Of a stretch of DNA of 64,000 nt, positions 8,413-16,045 are shown in pieces. The stretch is from CP2-2F sp034432555 (GTDB taxonomy: Bacteria; Chloroflexota; Anaerolineae; Aggregatilineales; UBA2796): assembly GCA_034432555.1 (NCBI GenBank), contig DAOUBW010000019.1, positions 1 through 64,000 on the forward strand, written 5' to 3'. The position numbers and the translations under genes were made by a program. The first letter of the stretch is position 1; each line of letters starts with the position of its first letter. The notes under the pieces are model-generated. The model did not search any database. It had not been told where the DNA came from and saw only the letters and a list, made by a program, of their open reading frames with translations.

Positions 8413-9666
8413 ATGCAAGAGGATTCAACGCTGCGCCTTACCGATTTGGCGCACCAAAACGCTATTTTGCAGCGCTTGCTGGAAATAAGCCTTGCCTTGA
8501 ATGGTACGTTTGCTCTGAAGCCGCTGCTCAATGAAATTCTGACCGCCGCCTGCGAGATTGTCAATTCAGAAGCTGCCTCACTGCTGCTGTATATCACCAA
8601 TACTGACGAGCTGCGTTTTGTTGCCAGCAACACACCGGGCGAGAATCATGAAACACTCATGCGAACGCCTGTGCCAGCCGAAGGCAGCGTTGCCGGACAA
8701 ATTGCCCGCGAAAATCGCCCAATCATCATCCAAAATGCCGCCCAAGATGCGCGCATTTACCGCCCAGTGGATATTACGATAGGCTTTCATACGCGCTCGC
8801 TGCTCGGCGTGCCAATGCACATCAAGGGCAACGTGATTGGTGTGTTGGAAGCGCTGAACAAACGCAACGGCTTGTGGACAGAGGAAGATGCGCGTTACGC
8901 AACAATCCTAGCTTCCCACGCGGCGGTTGCCATTCAGAACGCCCGCCAAACAGAGGCGCTCCGCAAAGCATATAGCGAACTGGATAAGCTCGATAAACTC
9001 AAGACCGATTTCATCGCCATCGCCTCGCACGAACTTCGCACACCACTAGGTGTTATTTTAGGCTATGCCAGCTTTCTAAAAGAAGACGCACAAGGTGAGG
9101 CAAGCGAACACGCCGCCGCCGTGCTGAACAGTGCCTTGCAACTCCGCAGCCTGATTGAGGATATGACCAACCTGCGCTTTTTGCATCAGGGTAATGTGGA
9201 GCTAAGCTGCGAAAACTTAACCGCTGCTCAGTTGGTGCGCGCTGCCTTGAACGATTTGCAATCACTCTCGCTTGCCAAAGGGCAGCGCATTTACCTAGAC
9301 CTTGAGCAAGACGCACCGATCTTCGTAGACCGCGCCAAGCTAGGCATGGCACTTGTGAACCTGATGAACAACGCCATCAAATTTACGCCGCAAGGTGGCG
9401 AGATTCGCATCTTGCTGGAAAAGCGCCCGCGTGAGGTCTGGATACGTATTGCGGATAGCGGCACTGGCATTCCACCCGATCTAATTGATAAGATTTTCGA
9501 TGAGTTTTTCCAAGTTGAAGATCACATGACGCGCCGCCATAATGGGATGGGCATCGGGCTATCCATCGCACGCGGCATGGTCGAAGCCCATAAAGGGCGC
9601 GTGTGGGCAGAGAGCAGCGGCAAAGGGCAGGGCAGCCTTTTTACCGTTGCACTGCCTATCGCTTAA
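8413..9666 (+). CDS. GAF-domain sensor histidine kinase
   Basis: Soluble histidine kinase of 417 aa: a GAF domain (about 25-178, with LLGVPMHIKGNVIGVLEALN), then HisKA with phospho-acceptor His206 in IASHELRTPLGV. HATPase_c follows, with NLMNNAIKF (N box), DSGTGIPP (G1), DEFFQVEDHMTR (F box) and MGIGLSIA (G2). No membrane segment and no receiver domain. No response regulator is adjacent, so it is an orphan kinase within this window. The 203-bp gap before it (8210-8412) holds a TACAAT hexamer at 8369-8374 that could be a -10 box; the ribosome site is weak. Confidence 0.9.
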   Translation: MQEDSTLRLTDLAHQNAILQRLLEISLALNGTFALKPLLNEILTAACEIVNSEAASLLLYITNTDELRFVASNTPGENHETLMRTPVPAEGSVAGQIARENRPIIIQNAAQDARIYRPVDITIGFHTRSLLGVPMHIKGNVIGVLEALNKRNGLWTEEDARYATILASHAAVAIQNARQTEALRKAYSELDKLDKLKTDFIAIASHELRTPLGVILGYASFLKEDAQGEASEHAAAVLNSALQLRSLIEDMTNLRFLHQGNVELSCENLTAAQLVRAALNDLQSLSLAKGQRIYLDLEQDAPIFVDRAKLGMALVNLMNNAIKFTPQGGEIRILLEKRPREVWIRIADSGTGIPPDLIDKIFDEFFQVEDHMTRRHNGMGIGLSIARGMVEAHKGRVWAESSGKGQGSLFTVALPIA

Positions 9667-9756
9667 CCTTCGCCAGCAATTGGGCATCTGCTGCGCGCTA
9701 CCCTAAAATAGGCGTGTGCGTAAGCGCTACGCACACGAAAGGCATCTAAAGAATTT

Positions 9757-10776
9757 ATGACAACGAACGCGATCAAGAAAAAATCAGGTGTGCCTGCCTT
9801 GCTGCTTGGCACACTTGGCATTGGTGCGTCTGCGGCGCTCGGTTGGATCACCTATAGCCGTTTGTTTATCAATCACAAGCACCCTTTGCCGTTGGCGCTG
9901 AACGCCGAGCGCCGCACTTTTGCCAGCCACGCCGCTGGCGTGCTGAGCTACTACCGCTCACGCCCAGAGAATGCTGCCAACCAGCGCCCGTTGGTCTTGA
10001 TCCACAGCATTAATGCAGCAGCCTCCGCCTACGAAATGCGCCCGATCTTTGATCACTACCGCGGCACACGCCCGATCTATGCGCTCGACCTACCCGGCTT
10101 CGGCTTTTCCGAGCGCTCAGACCGCCGCTACACGCCAAACACCTTCAGTGAGGCAATTGCCGATCTGCTCCGCACACAGGTGAAAGAAGATCAGCCTATA
10201 GACATGATCGCGCTCTCGCTCGGCTGTGAATTTGCGGCAAGCGTTGCACTTGCCCTGCCAGAGCGTGTCCATTCGCTAACACTTATCTCGCCCACAGGCT
10301 TATCTGGGCAGGCGGCCAACAGTGTTCAGCAAGCGCAGGGGCGTGGCATTTCTGAACTGCTCTACCGCACTTTTGCCTTCCCGTTATGGAGTCAAGCGCT
10401 CTACGATCTGCTGGCGACGCGCACTAGCATTCGCTACTTTCTGAAACAAAGTTTTGAAGGACTGCCGGATGAAGGCTTGATCGCCTATGCCTACGCCACA
10501 GCCCATCGGCAGGGCGCACGCTACGCGCCCTTACATTTCATCAGCGGCAAACTGTTCTCCCCTGATATTCTAGAGCGCGTTTACAGCCAACTGCACGTGC
10601 CAACGCTGGTCATTTACGATCAGGATGCCTTTAGTGATTTCAGCGCCCTGCCCGCGCTTATGGCGAACAATATTTGCTGGCAAGCTGAACGGATTACGCC
10701 AACACGCGGCTTGCCACACTTTGAGCGCATGGCTGAGGTCGCCGCTGTGCTAGATGACTTTTGGCAGCGCGCCTAA
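9757..10776 (+). CDS. Alpha/beta hydrolase-fold protein
   Basis: A 339-aa protein with an N-terminal hydrophobic segment (about 12-35) that may be a membrane anchor, followed by an alpha/beta hydrolase domain. Visible marks are VLIHSINAAASAYEM (oxyanion region, lacking the usual HG), ALDLPGFGFSE, a nucleophile elbow ALSLG in place of GxSxG, an acid candidate in YDQDAF, and the C-terminal His in GLPHFERM. The catalytic triad therefore looks complete. Substrate unknown. A TAAAAT hexamer near 9706-9711 resembles a -10 box, suggesting its own promoter after the kinase gene. Confidence 0.85.
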   Translation: MTTNAIKKKSGVPALLLGTLGIGASAALGWITYSRLFINHKHPLPLALNAERRTFASHAAGVLSYYRSRPENAANQRPLVLIHSINAAASAYEMRPIFDHYRGTRPIYALDLPGFGFSERSDRRYTPNTFSEAIADLLRTQVKEDQPIDMIALSLGCEFAASVALALPERVHSLTLISPTGLSGQAANSVQQAQGRGISELLYRTFAFPLWSQALYDLLATRTSIRYFLKQSFEGLPDEGLIAYAYATAHRQGARYAPLHFISGKLFSPDILERVYSQLHVPTLVIYDQDAFSDFSALPALMANNICWQAERITPTRGLPHFERMAEVAAVLDDFWQRA

Positions 10777-10873
10777 CTTGCGGGGAAAAGGGTGAGGGAT
10801 AGGGATAACCTGTTAAGCATAGCCGCCTTATTGCAGCCCATAACTACGCTTTTTCACCCTTTCCCCTGCTCGC
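10777..10873. repeat. Inverted repeat between convergent genes
   Basis: This 97-bp gap between the hydrolase and amylosucrase stops carries GGGGAAAAGGGTGA at 10782-10795 and its near reverse complement TCACCCTTTCCCC at 10854-10866. A 13-pair stem with one bulge and a loop of about 58 nt could form. No T-run follows on either strand, so it is not a classical terminator. It may still protect or end both converging transcripts, or be a dispersed repeat of this genome. Confidence 0.45.
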
Positions 10874-12823
10874 TCAGTTGGCGTAGGTAAGCCACATAAC
10901 CGCGTAGGGCTGCAAAAGCAGATCGCCAGCAGAGTCGGGCTGCACGCTTTCGCCACTCAACAGATCGTAGTAAGGCGTGCGCGGATCAGCGGCTGGCAGC
11001 ATACGGCGTGCCACGCTTTGTGGCAATTCTGAGAAGTTTGCCAAGACGAGAATCGTCTCGCCTGCATGGGTGCGTTCAAACGCCAGCACGTGCGGATTGC
11101 CGCAGTCCAGCCAGGCTGCCCTGCCTTCGGCAGAAAACGCGGTGTGCGCTTTCCGCACCCTGATCATATGCTGAATCGCGCTGAACAGCACACCTGCCAC
11201 GCTCTGCGGATCGTGGCGCTGTGCCTTTAAGTTCGCCGATGCCTTTGGGCGATGCACCCAACGCGAGTCGGTTGCTTTTGCCGCGTCGGTGCGGAAGGTG
11301 TAATCATTGGTCATGCCGAGTTCGTCACCCAAATAAATGAGTGGAATACCGCCCACTGCCATAATCAGGGCGTGCAGCAGACGAATGCGCGATAACGCTA
11401 AATCAATCAGAGTGGGGTCGCCGCTTGCCTGTGCCTGCTCCAAGCCTGCCAGGGATGCCAACATGCCGCTGATCCGCATATCGCCGGTGCGCGGATTGTA
11501 GTTGAAAGGCAGCCCAACCGCGAAGCTGCCCTCAAAGCGCCCGGTATAGAAGGCATTCAGAAATTGGCGGTGATCATAGCCGTTGATGCCGAGTTCGGCG
11601 GCGTCCTCATCGGCGAAACTCCAGCCAATGTCATCGTGGCAGCGGATGTAATTGACCCAGGCGGTGCCGTGTGGAATGGCAAAACGTTTCGCCATTGTGT
11701 GGCGCAGCAAGCGCACTTGGCGTGTTGCCAGTGCCTCCCAAAGCAACACCATCAGCGTTGGATGATAGCTAATTTGGCACTCGCGCCCGATGTATTTTGC
11801 CACTTCATCGGGATGCACAATCGCCTCACTCTTGAAGATGAGCGCGGGCGCGGCAAGGCGCAGCAATAGATTGTAGGCGGCGATGATGTCGTGCGCTTGC
11901 GGCAGGTTCTCGCAGGGTGTGCCAAGTTCTTTCCAGATGAAAGCGACGGCATCCAGGCGCAGCACTTCCACGCCCTGATTTGCCAAAAAGAGCATTTCGC
12001 CAAGCATGGCATCAAACACGGCGGGGTTGCGGTAATTCAAATCCCATTGGAAGGTGTTGAAGGTCGTCCATACCCATTGATCCAGATCAGGCAGATAGGT
12101 GAAGCTGCCGGGCGCTTGTTCGGGGAAAATTTCGCGCAAGGTGCGCTCATACTGATCGGGCAAGGTGCGGTCGGGAAAGAAATAGTAGAAATCCTGATAA
12201 TCAGGGTCACCACTGCGCGCCTTGATCGCCCATTCATGTTCATCAGAAGTGTGGTTAAAGACCAAATCCAGCACAAGGCTAATGCCCTCAGCACGCAGCA
12301 GGTCGGCTAGTTCTGCCAATTCTGCCATGCTGCCAAGCGCTGGATTCACCTCACGGAAGCTGCTGACGGCATAGCCGCCGTCGTTTTGCTGTGGTGGGCA
12401 GCGAAAGAGCGGCATCAGGTGTAAGTAGGTTAAACCGAGTTCCTTGAAATAGGGAATTTGTTTGCGAATGCCCGCTAAATTGTCGGCGTAGAGGTCTACA
12501 TAACACACCCCGCCGACCATGTTTTGCGTTTGAAACCAGTTCGGCGGGCGCGCTGCGTCAAGGGCGCGTAGGGTAGGCGAGCGCTCTTGGAAATAATGCG
12601 CCGTTGTGCCAAGAATTTGTTCCAGCCAAAAGAAGAAATCGTAGCGTGTGCCATACAGCCGCAGCAGCAGCGGAAAAAGCGCTGCATAGTGCTGATCAAG
12701 GCGTTCGGAAAAAGTCTGCCAAAGCGAATCATCGGTGAACAGGGTGCGTAAGCGCGGACGCAGCCGCGCTAGGGATTGATGAACGGCATGGGAAAGTGTA
12801 TCGGGCATAGGGCACTTGCTCAT
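10874..12823 (-). CDS. ams: Amylosucrase (GH13 subfamily 4)
   Basis: Transfers glucose from sucrose onto an alpha-1,4-glucan, releasing fructose. The 649-aa length fits the Neisseria polysaccharea enzyme. The helical N-terminal domain comes first, then the GH13 barrel with DLVFNHTSDEHEW, nucleophile Asp291 in VLRLDAVAF, acid/base Glu333 in FKSEAIV and transition-state Asp397 in RCHDDIGW. Asp148 in NDGGYAVSSF and the DSRWVHRP segment match the Asp144/Arg509 pair that shapes the sucrose pocket in the Neisseria enzyme, which supports amylosucrase over amylase or sucrose phosphorylase. There is no signal peptide. The start could also be ATG 12808. It stands alone behind a long AT-rich leader. Confidence 0.92.
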   Translation of the reverse strand: MSKCPMPDTLSHAVHQSLARLRPRLRTLFTDDSLWQTFSERLDQHYAALFPLLLRLYGTRYDFFFWLEQILGTTAHYFQERSPTLRALDAARPPNWFQTQNMVGGVCYVDLYADNLAGIRKQIPYFKELGLTYLHLMPLFRCPPQQNDGGYAVSSFREVNPALGSMAELAELADLLRAEGISLVLDLVFNHTSDEHEWAIKARSGDPDYQDFYYFFPDRTLPDQYERTLREIFPEQAPGSFTYLPDLDQWVWTTFNTFQWDLNYRNPAVFDAMLGEMLFLANQGVEVLRLDAVAFIWKELGTPCENLPQAHDIIAAYNLLLRLAAPALIFKSEAIVHPDEVAKYIGRECQISYHPTLMVLLWEALATRQVRLLRHTMAKRFAIPHGTAWVNYIRCHDDIGWSFADEDAAELGINGYDHRQFLNAFYTGRFEGSFAVGLPFNYNPRTGDMRISGMLASLAGLEQAQASGDPTLIDLALSRIRLLHALIMAVGGIPLIYLGDELGMTNDYTFRTDAAKATDSRWVHRPKASANLKAQRHDPQSVAGVLFSAIQHMIRVRKAHTAFSAEGRAAWLDCGNPHVLAFERTHAGETILVLANFSELPQSVARRMLPAADPRTPYYDLLSGESVQPDSAGDLLLQPYAVMWLTYAN

Positions 12824-13261
12824 AGAAAAGGTTTACGCGCTGATTGTAGCACGGCGGTGCTTTTTTAGGGGAAGCCTGAAATCAAAACAGCCCGCATAAC
12901 ACGGGCTGTTTCAGTAGGCAGTTGCTTAGGTTAATTCTTTTTCCAAGGCACAATTCTTTTAGAGGTGCAGCTAACTTTAGTTCAGTTAAATTTTTCGTTA
13001 ACTTTAGTTGACAATGTGTTGCGGTTTGCATTCAAAAGCGCCACGCAACACCACCAAAAAATTTACGTAATCTAAATTCAATAACTCTATTACAAAATTT
13101 TTTGCTCGTGTGCATCCATTACACGCGCATTATAGCGTTTTGGCGTGCCATAGCAATGACTAAATCGTTGAGAATTAATAAAGATTACTTGAGGAATTAT
13201 CGAAAAAATCATGTTCTGCAAAACGAAGGGAAAAATTAAATGTTTGTTCAAGGTAGGTGTG
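12824..13261 (-). other. AT-rich non-coding leader of amylosucrase
   Basis: No plausible gene lies here. Moving along the minus strand there is a promoter (13129-13156), a predicted leader of about 295 nt, and a perfect 10-bp hairpin at 12885-12911 (AAACAGCCCG, 7-nt loop). The hairpin sits about 60 nt before the start codon and is followed by a short T-run on the minus strand. Two copies of TAACTTTAGTT lie at 12972-12982 and 12999-13009, 27 bp apart, which could be operator sites. The base composition is clearly more AT-rich than the flanking genes. Confidence 0.55.
13129..13156 (-). promoter_or_regulatory. Predicted amylosucrase promoter
   Basis: On the minus strand TTGCTA (plus-strand 13151-13156) and a perfect TATAAT (13129-13134) are separated by 16 bp. 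The context CGCTATAATG resembles that of the tyrA -10 box. The start site would lie near 13122, leaving a leader of almost 300 nt to the amylosucrase start. Confidence 0.55.
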
Positions 13262-13299
13262 GCAAAATAAAAGGGCAGGCGCTAGCGTGCGCCTGCCCT
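13262..13299 (-). terminator. Intrinsic terminator of glutamate dehydrogenase
   Basis: A perfect 11-bp GC-rich stem (AGGGCAGGCGC at 13272-13282 with its complement at 13289-13299, 6-nt loop) is followed on the minus strand by TTTTATTTTGC. It begins 15 nt after the gdhA stop. Confidence 0.9.
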
Positions 13300-13313
13300 G
13301 CCCAATCTGAGGA

Positions 13314-14603
13314 TCAGGGATAGAATCCGCGAGTCATCATCGCTTGTGCCACACGGTTGATTGCCGTGATGTTGGCAGCGGTGCGCATATTCACGTTGTA
13401 GCTTTCAGCCGTAGTCACAACCTCATCGTAGGCACGCACAAGGATGCGCTCTAAGCGGCGGTAGACTTCGTCCTCGTCCCAGAAGTATTCTTGCAAGCCC
13501 TGCACCCACTCAAAGTAGGAGACCGTGACGCCGCCCGCGTTGGCGAGAATGTCTGGCACCACCAGAATGCCCCGCTCATCAAAGATGTCGTCCGCTTCAG
13601 GTGTGGTTGGACCGTTCGCACCTTCCACGATCAGTTTTGCCTTCACACGCGGCGCATTCTCGCCCGTGAGCTGCCCTTCCATCGCGGCGGGAATCAGCAC
13701 ATCGCAAGGTAGCTCCAACAGCTCAGCGTTGGTGATTGGCTCTGCTTCGCCACGGTAGCCCGCCAGTGTGCGGTTCTGGCGCACATAAGCGTACATCTCA
13801 GGGATATTCAAGCCGTTTGCGTTGTAGTAGCCACCGCTCACATCGCTGACGGCGATGATCTTGAAGCCGAGATCATGAGCGCGGCGTGCGGCGTGCGAGC
13901 CGACGTTGCCGAAGCCCTGCACCACAACTGAAATATCGGGTGGACTGCTGGTGATCTCCATTTGGCGTAATGCCTCTAACATGCAGACGATTGATCCACG
14001 CCCAGTCGCTTCTTCACGCCCTAGCGAACCGCCAATGTTCAGCGGCTTGCCTGTGACAACGGCTGGCACTGAATAACCGACCGTCATGCTGTAGGTATCC
14101 ATCATCCACGCCATGGTTTGGGCGTTGGTGCCCATATCCGGCGCGGGAATGTCAATCTTCGGACCGATCAGCAAGATGATCTCTGAGGTAAAGCGCCGTG
14201 TAATTGCCTCTAGCTCACTGGATTTGTGTTCGTAGGGATCAACCACCACGCCACCTTTTGCACCGCCGTAAGGCAGGTTCACAAGGGCGCATTTCCACGT
14301 CATCCACATAGCAAGGGCGCGCACTTCATCTAGATTAACGTGCGTGCTGTAGCGTATGCCGCCTTTGGAGGGACCTAGAACAGTGCTGTGATGCACACGG
14401 TAGCCGGTAAAAACTTTTACCTCGCCGTTCTCCATCCGTGCCGGAAAATGCACAGTCAGTTCGCGGCGGGGCCACTTCAAAAACTCGACCACGCCGCTTG
14501 GCAGGTTTGGCAGATATGCCACTGCACGATCATACTGACGCAACGCTGTTTGATAGGTTGGGTCAGTTGTCATTGTGGCAGGGGGAATTGCTTGAGCAAC
14601 CAT
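13314..14603 (-). CDS. gdhA: Glutamate dehydrogenase (Glu/Leu/Phe/Val family)
   Basis: NAD(P)-linked interconversion of glutamate and 2-oxoglutarate plus ammonium. The 429 residues fit the ~420-aa hexameric class. Substrate-domain lysines are visible at Lys80 (GPSKGGIRY), Lys104 (WMTWKCALV) and catalytic Lys116 in LPYGGAKGGV. Asp in IPAPDMGTN and the Rossmann motif VVQGFGNVGSHAA follow. A ribosome site AGGAGAG lies 11 nt before ATG 14603. The gene is single, ends at a strong terminator, and has an AT-rich upstream region. Coenzyme preference cannot be settled by eye. Confidence 0.93.
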   Translation of the reverse strand: MVAQAIPPATMTTDPTYQTALRQYDRAVAYLPNLPSGVVEFLKWPRRELTVHFPARMENGEVKVFTGYRVHHSTVLGPSKGGIRYSTHVNLDEVRALAMWMTWKCALVNLPYGGAKGGVVVDPYEHKSSELEAITRRFTSEIILLIGPKIDIPAPDMGTNAQTMAWMMDTYSMTVGYSVPAVVTGKPLNIGGSLGREEATGRGSIVCMLEALRQMEITSSPPDISVVVQGFGNVGSHAARRAHDLGFKIIAVSDVSGGYYNANGLNIPEMYAYVRQNRTLAGYRGEAEPITNAELLELPCDVLIPAAMEGQLTGENAPRVKAKLIVEGANGPTTPEADDIFDERGILVVPDILANAGGVTVSYFEWVQGLQEYFWDEDEVYRRLERILVRAYDEVVTTAESYNVNMRTAANITAINRVAQAMMTRGFYP

Positions 14604-14826
14604 AATGAGGGGACTCTCCTATTCTTTTAACCTTGTTAAGGTTTTCAAAAAGCCCATAAAACAATCTAGATACTGTTCTTTTTTAGAGTATACCGCACTT
14701 TTGGTGATTAGTGGATAGCCTCAGATAACGCTTATATACAATTTTTATAGCAAAGCCGTTTTGCGGGGTCGCTACATAACGGCTTTTACTGCCAAGTGCG
14801 CTCTAAGTCATTCTCAGGCAGCCTAT
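14604..14826. other. Intergenic region between gdhA and the riboswitch promoter
   Basis: An AT-rich divergent spacer with no open frame that looks real. It must hold the gdhA promoter on the minus strand, but I cannot single out one hexamer pair with confidence. Confidence 0.5.
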
Positions 14827-14855
14827 TTGTGCTTTTTAGCGCAAAGTGATATACT
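14827..14855 (+). promoter_or_regulatory. Promoter of the riboswitch-rib operon
   Basis: TTGTGC at 14827-14832 and TATACT at 14850-14855 are spaced by 17 bp. The predicted start site near 14862 lies about 17 nt upstream of the first riboswitch base. Confidence 0.65.
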
Positions 14856-14878
14856 CCTTGGTAGAAATTGAAAATGCA

Positions 14879-15021
14879 GACCTTCGGGGCGGGGCGAAAT
14901 TCCCCACCGGCGGTGATGCGCCCTGAGCGCCTAGCCCGCGACCCGCCTAAGTGCCACGCACCTAGCGGTGGATTTGGTGAGACACCAAAGCCGACGGTTA
15001 CAGTCCGGATGAGAGAAGGTC
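14879..15021 (+). promoter_or_regulatory. FMN riboswitch (RFN element)
   Basis: Senses flavin mononucleotide in the nascent mRNA and lowers expression of the genes downstream when FMN is plentiful. The closing P1 helix is GACCTTC at 14879-14885 with GAAGGTC at 15015-15021. The hallmark conserved stretches are present in order: CTTCGGGGC, the GAAATTCCCCACCGGCGGT block (14896 on), AGCCCGCGA, GCCGACGGTTACAGTCCGGATGAG (quoted in parts: GCCGACGGTTACAG, then TCCGGATGAG). The variable arm between 14941 and 14990 forms its own hairpin. The element is complete and lies 147 nt before the transporter start at 15168. Confidence 0.96.
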
Positions 15022-15036
15022 AGCAGCACGGCATAA

Positions 15037-15158
15037 CAGCTTTCCGAAAGCTGCGCTTTGCTGTTTCTGCATGGTAATCAAAATTGACTCCGTGCCTGTG
15101 TGCCGCGAGTCTGCTTTGCCTACCCTGCGCCTGCCCCGAATCTGCCCAAAGATCGGGG
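15037..15158 (+). promoter_or_regulatory. Candidate expression platform of the FMN riboswitch
   Basis: Two hairpins lie between aptamer and gene. One is CAGCTTT/AAAGCTG at 15037-15053. The other pairs CCCCGA (15134-15139) with TCGGGG (15153-15158) and so buries the ribosome site GGGGAG (15155-15160) of the first gene. The second is followed by five T residues (15163-15167) directly before the ATG, so it could act as a terminator, a ribosome-site block, or both. Which hairpin responds to FMN is inference. Confidence 0.5.
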
Positions 15159-15167
15159 AGAGTTTTT

Positions 15168-16013
15168 ATGGCGCACTTGATCAGCCAAGCCGCACGAACC
15201 GCTGAAGCGCGTGCTATCCGCACACCGGTCATGCCTGCCGCGTCCCGCTTGCGCCGCTTCTGGAATCGGCTGCCTGCCCTGCTGGTTGCCGTTATTATCA
15301 TCGTGCTATGGCACTTCCAAACCCGTGAGTCTGCCAGCCTTGCTTTCGTCATCGCCACACCAGAGGCTGTCTGGCGGACTTTTGGGCAGTTGCTCAGCAA
15401 CGGCACGCTTATCAACCATCTGGGCACCACATTGTTAGAGGTGCTGCTTGGTTTGCTGCTTGGCGTGCCTTCCGCCCTGATGCTGGGCTACCTGATTGCA
15501 CACAACCGCTTTGCTGAACGCACACTGTCGCCTTATGTGGTCGGCTTTCAGGCGGTGCCATTGGTTGCCATTGCGCCAATCCTGATCACGCGCTTGGGCG
15601 GTCCCGGCATCCCTTCGGTGAGCGCTGTTGCGGCGCTGATCGTCTTTTTCCCAATGCTCATGTCTACATTAGTGGGCATTCGCGGCATTGCGCCTGAGCT
15701 GCGCGAGCTGTTTCGCGCCCTGAACGCCACGCGCTGGCAGACCTTCCACCGTCTAGAGCTGCCGGCTGCCGCGCCTTCGCTTTTCGGCGGTTTGAAGATT
15801 AGCGTTACGCTGGTGGTGGTCGGCACGGTGGTTGGCGAGGCATACGGCGCAACTGCCGGCTTGGGCTATATGATCTTTTCCTCACGCTTTATGTATAATC
15901 CTGCTGGCGTTATGGTTGGCGTCATCACGCTGACGGCGCTGGCACTGCTGCTCTACGAGTGCGTAGCACGCCTAGAGCGTTATGTGCTGCGTTGGCGTGC
16001 GCCGCAGCCTTAA
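15168..16013 (+). CDS. ribX: Riboflavin/flavin-precursor ABC transporter permease (RibX-type)
   Basis: Inner-membrane permease of 281 aa in the SsuC/TauC/ThiX class with about six membrane segments and the EAA-like loop in ELRELFRALNATRWQTFHRL. The frame opens at 15084, but ATG 15168 is the start: it has GGGGAG 7 nt upstream and lies beyond the riboswitch platform. The FMN riboswitch immediately upstream, with substrate-binding and ATPase genes downstream, matches the RibXY flavin importers described in Chloroflexota by comparative genomics. By motif alone it would only be a nitrate/taurine/pyrimidine-type permease; the substrate rests on the riboswitch. Confidence 0.85.
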   Translation: MAHLISQAARTAEARAIRTPVMPAASRLRRFWNRLPALLVAVIIIVLWHFQTRESASLAFVIATPEAVWRTFGQLLSNGTLINHLGTTLLEVLLGLLLGVPSALMLGYLIAHNRFAERTLSPYVVGFQAVPLVAIAPILITRLGGPGIPSVSAVAALIVFFPMLMSTLVGIRGIAPELRELFRALNATRWQTFHRLELPAAAPSLFGGLKISVTLVVVGTVVGEAYGATAGLGYMIFSSRFMYNPAGVMVGVITLTALALLLYECVARLERYVLRWRAPQP

Positions 16014-16045
16014 AGCTTAATTTTTGTGCATCAGAAAGGGAGACA

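Noticed and set aside
10800..10815. TAGGGATAACCTGTTA resembling a homing-endonuclease (I-SceI) site
   Set aside because: Only the first half matches the 18-bp site; no intron, intein or nuclease gene is near.
13008..13036. TTGACA on the plus strand as a promoter towards gdhA
   Set aside because: No -10 at proper spacing, and it would read antisense into gdhA; the hexamer belongs to a direct repeat.
15084..15167. Upstream extension of the ribX frame
   Set aside because: It runs through the expression platform; ATG 15168 has the only good ribosome site and gives the normal N-terminus.
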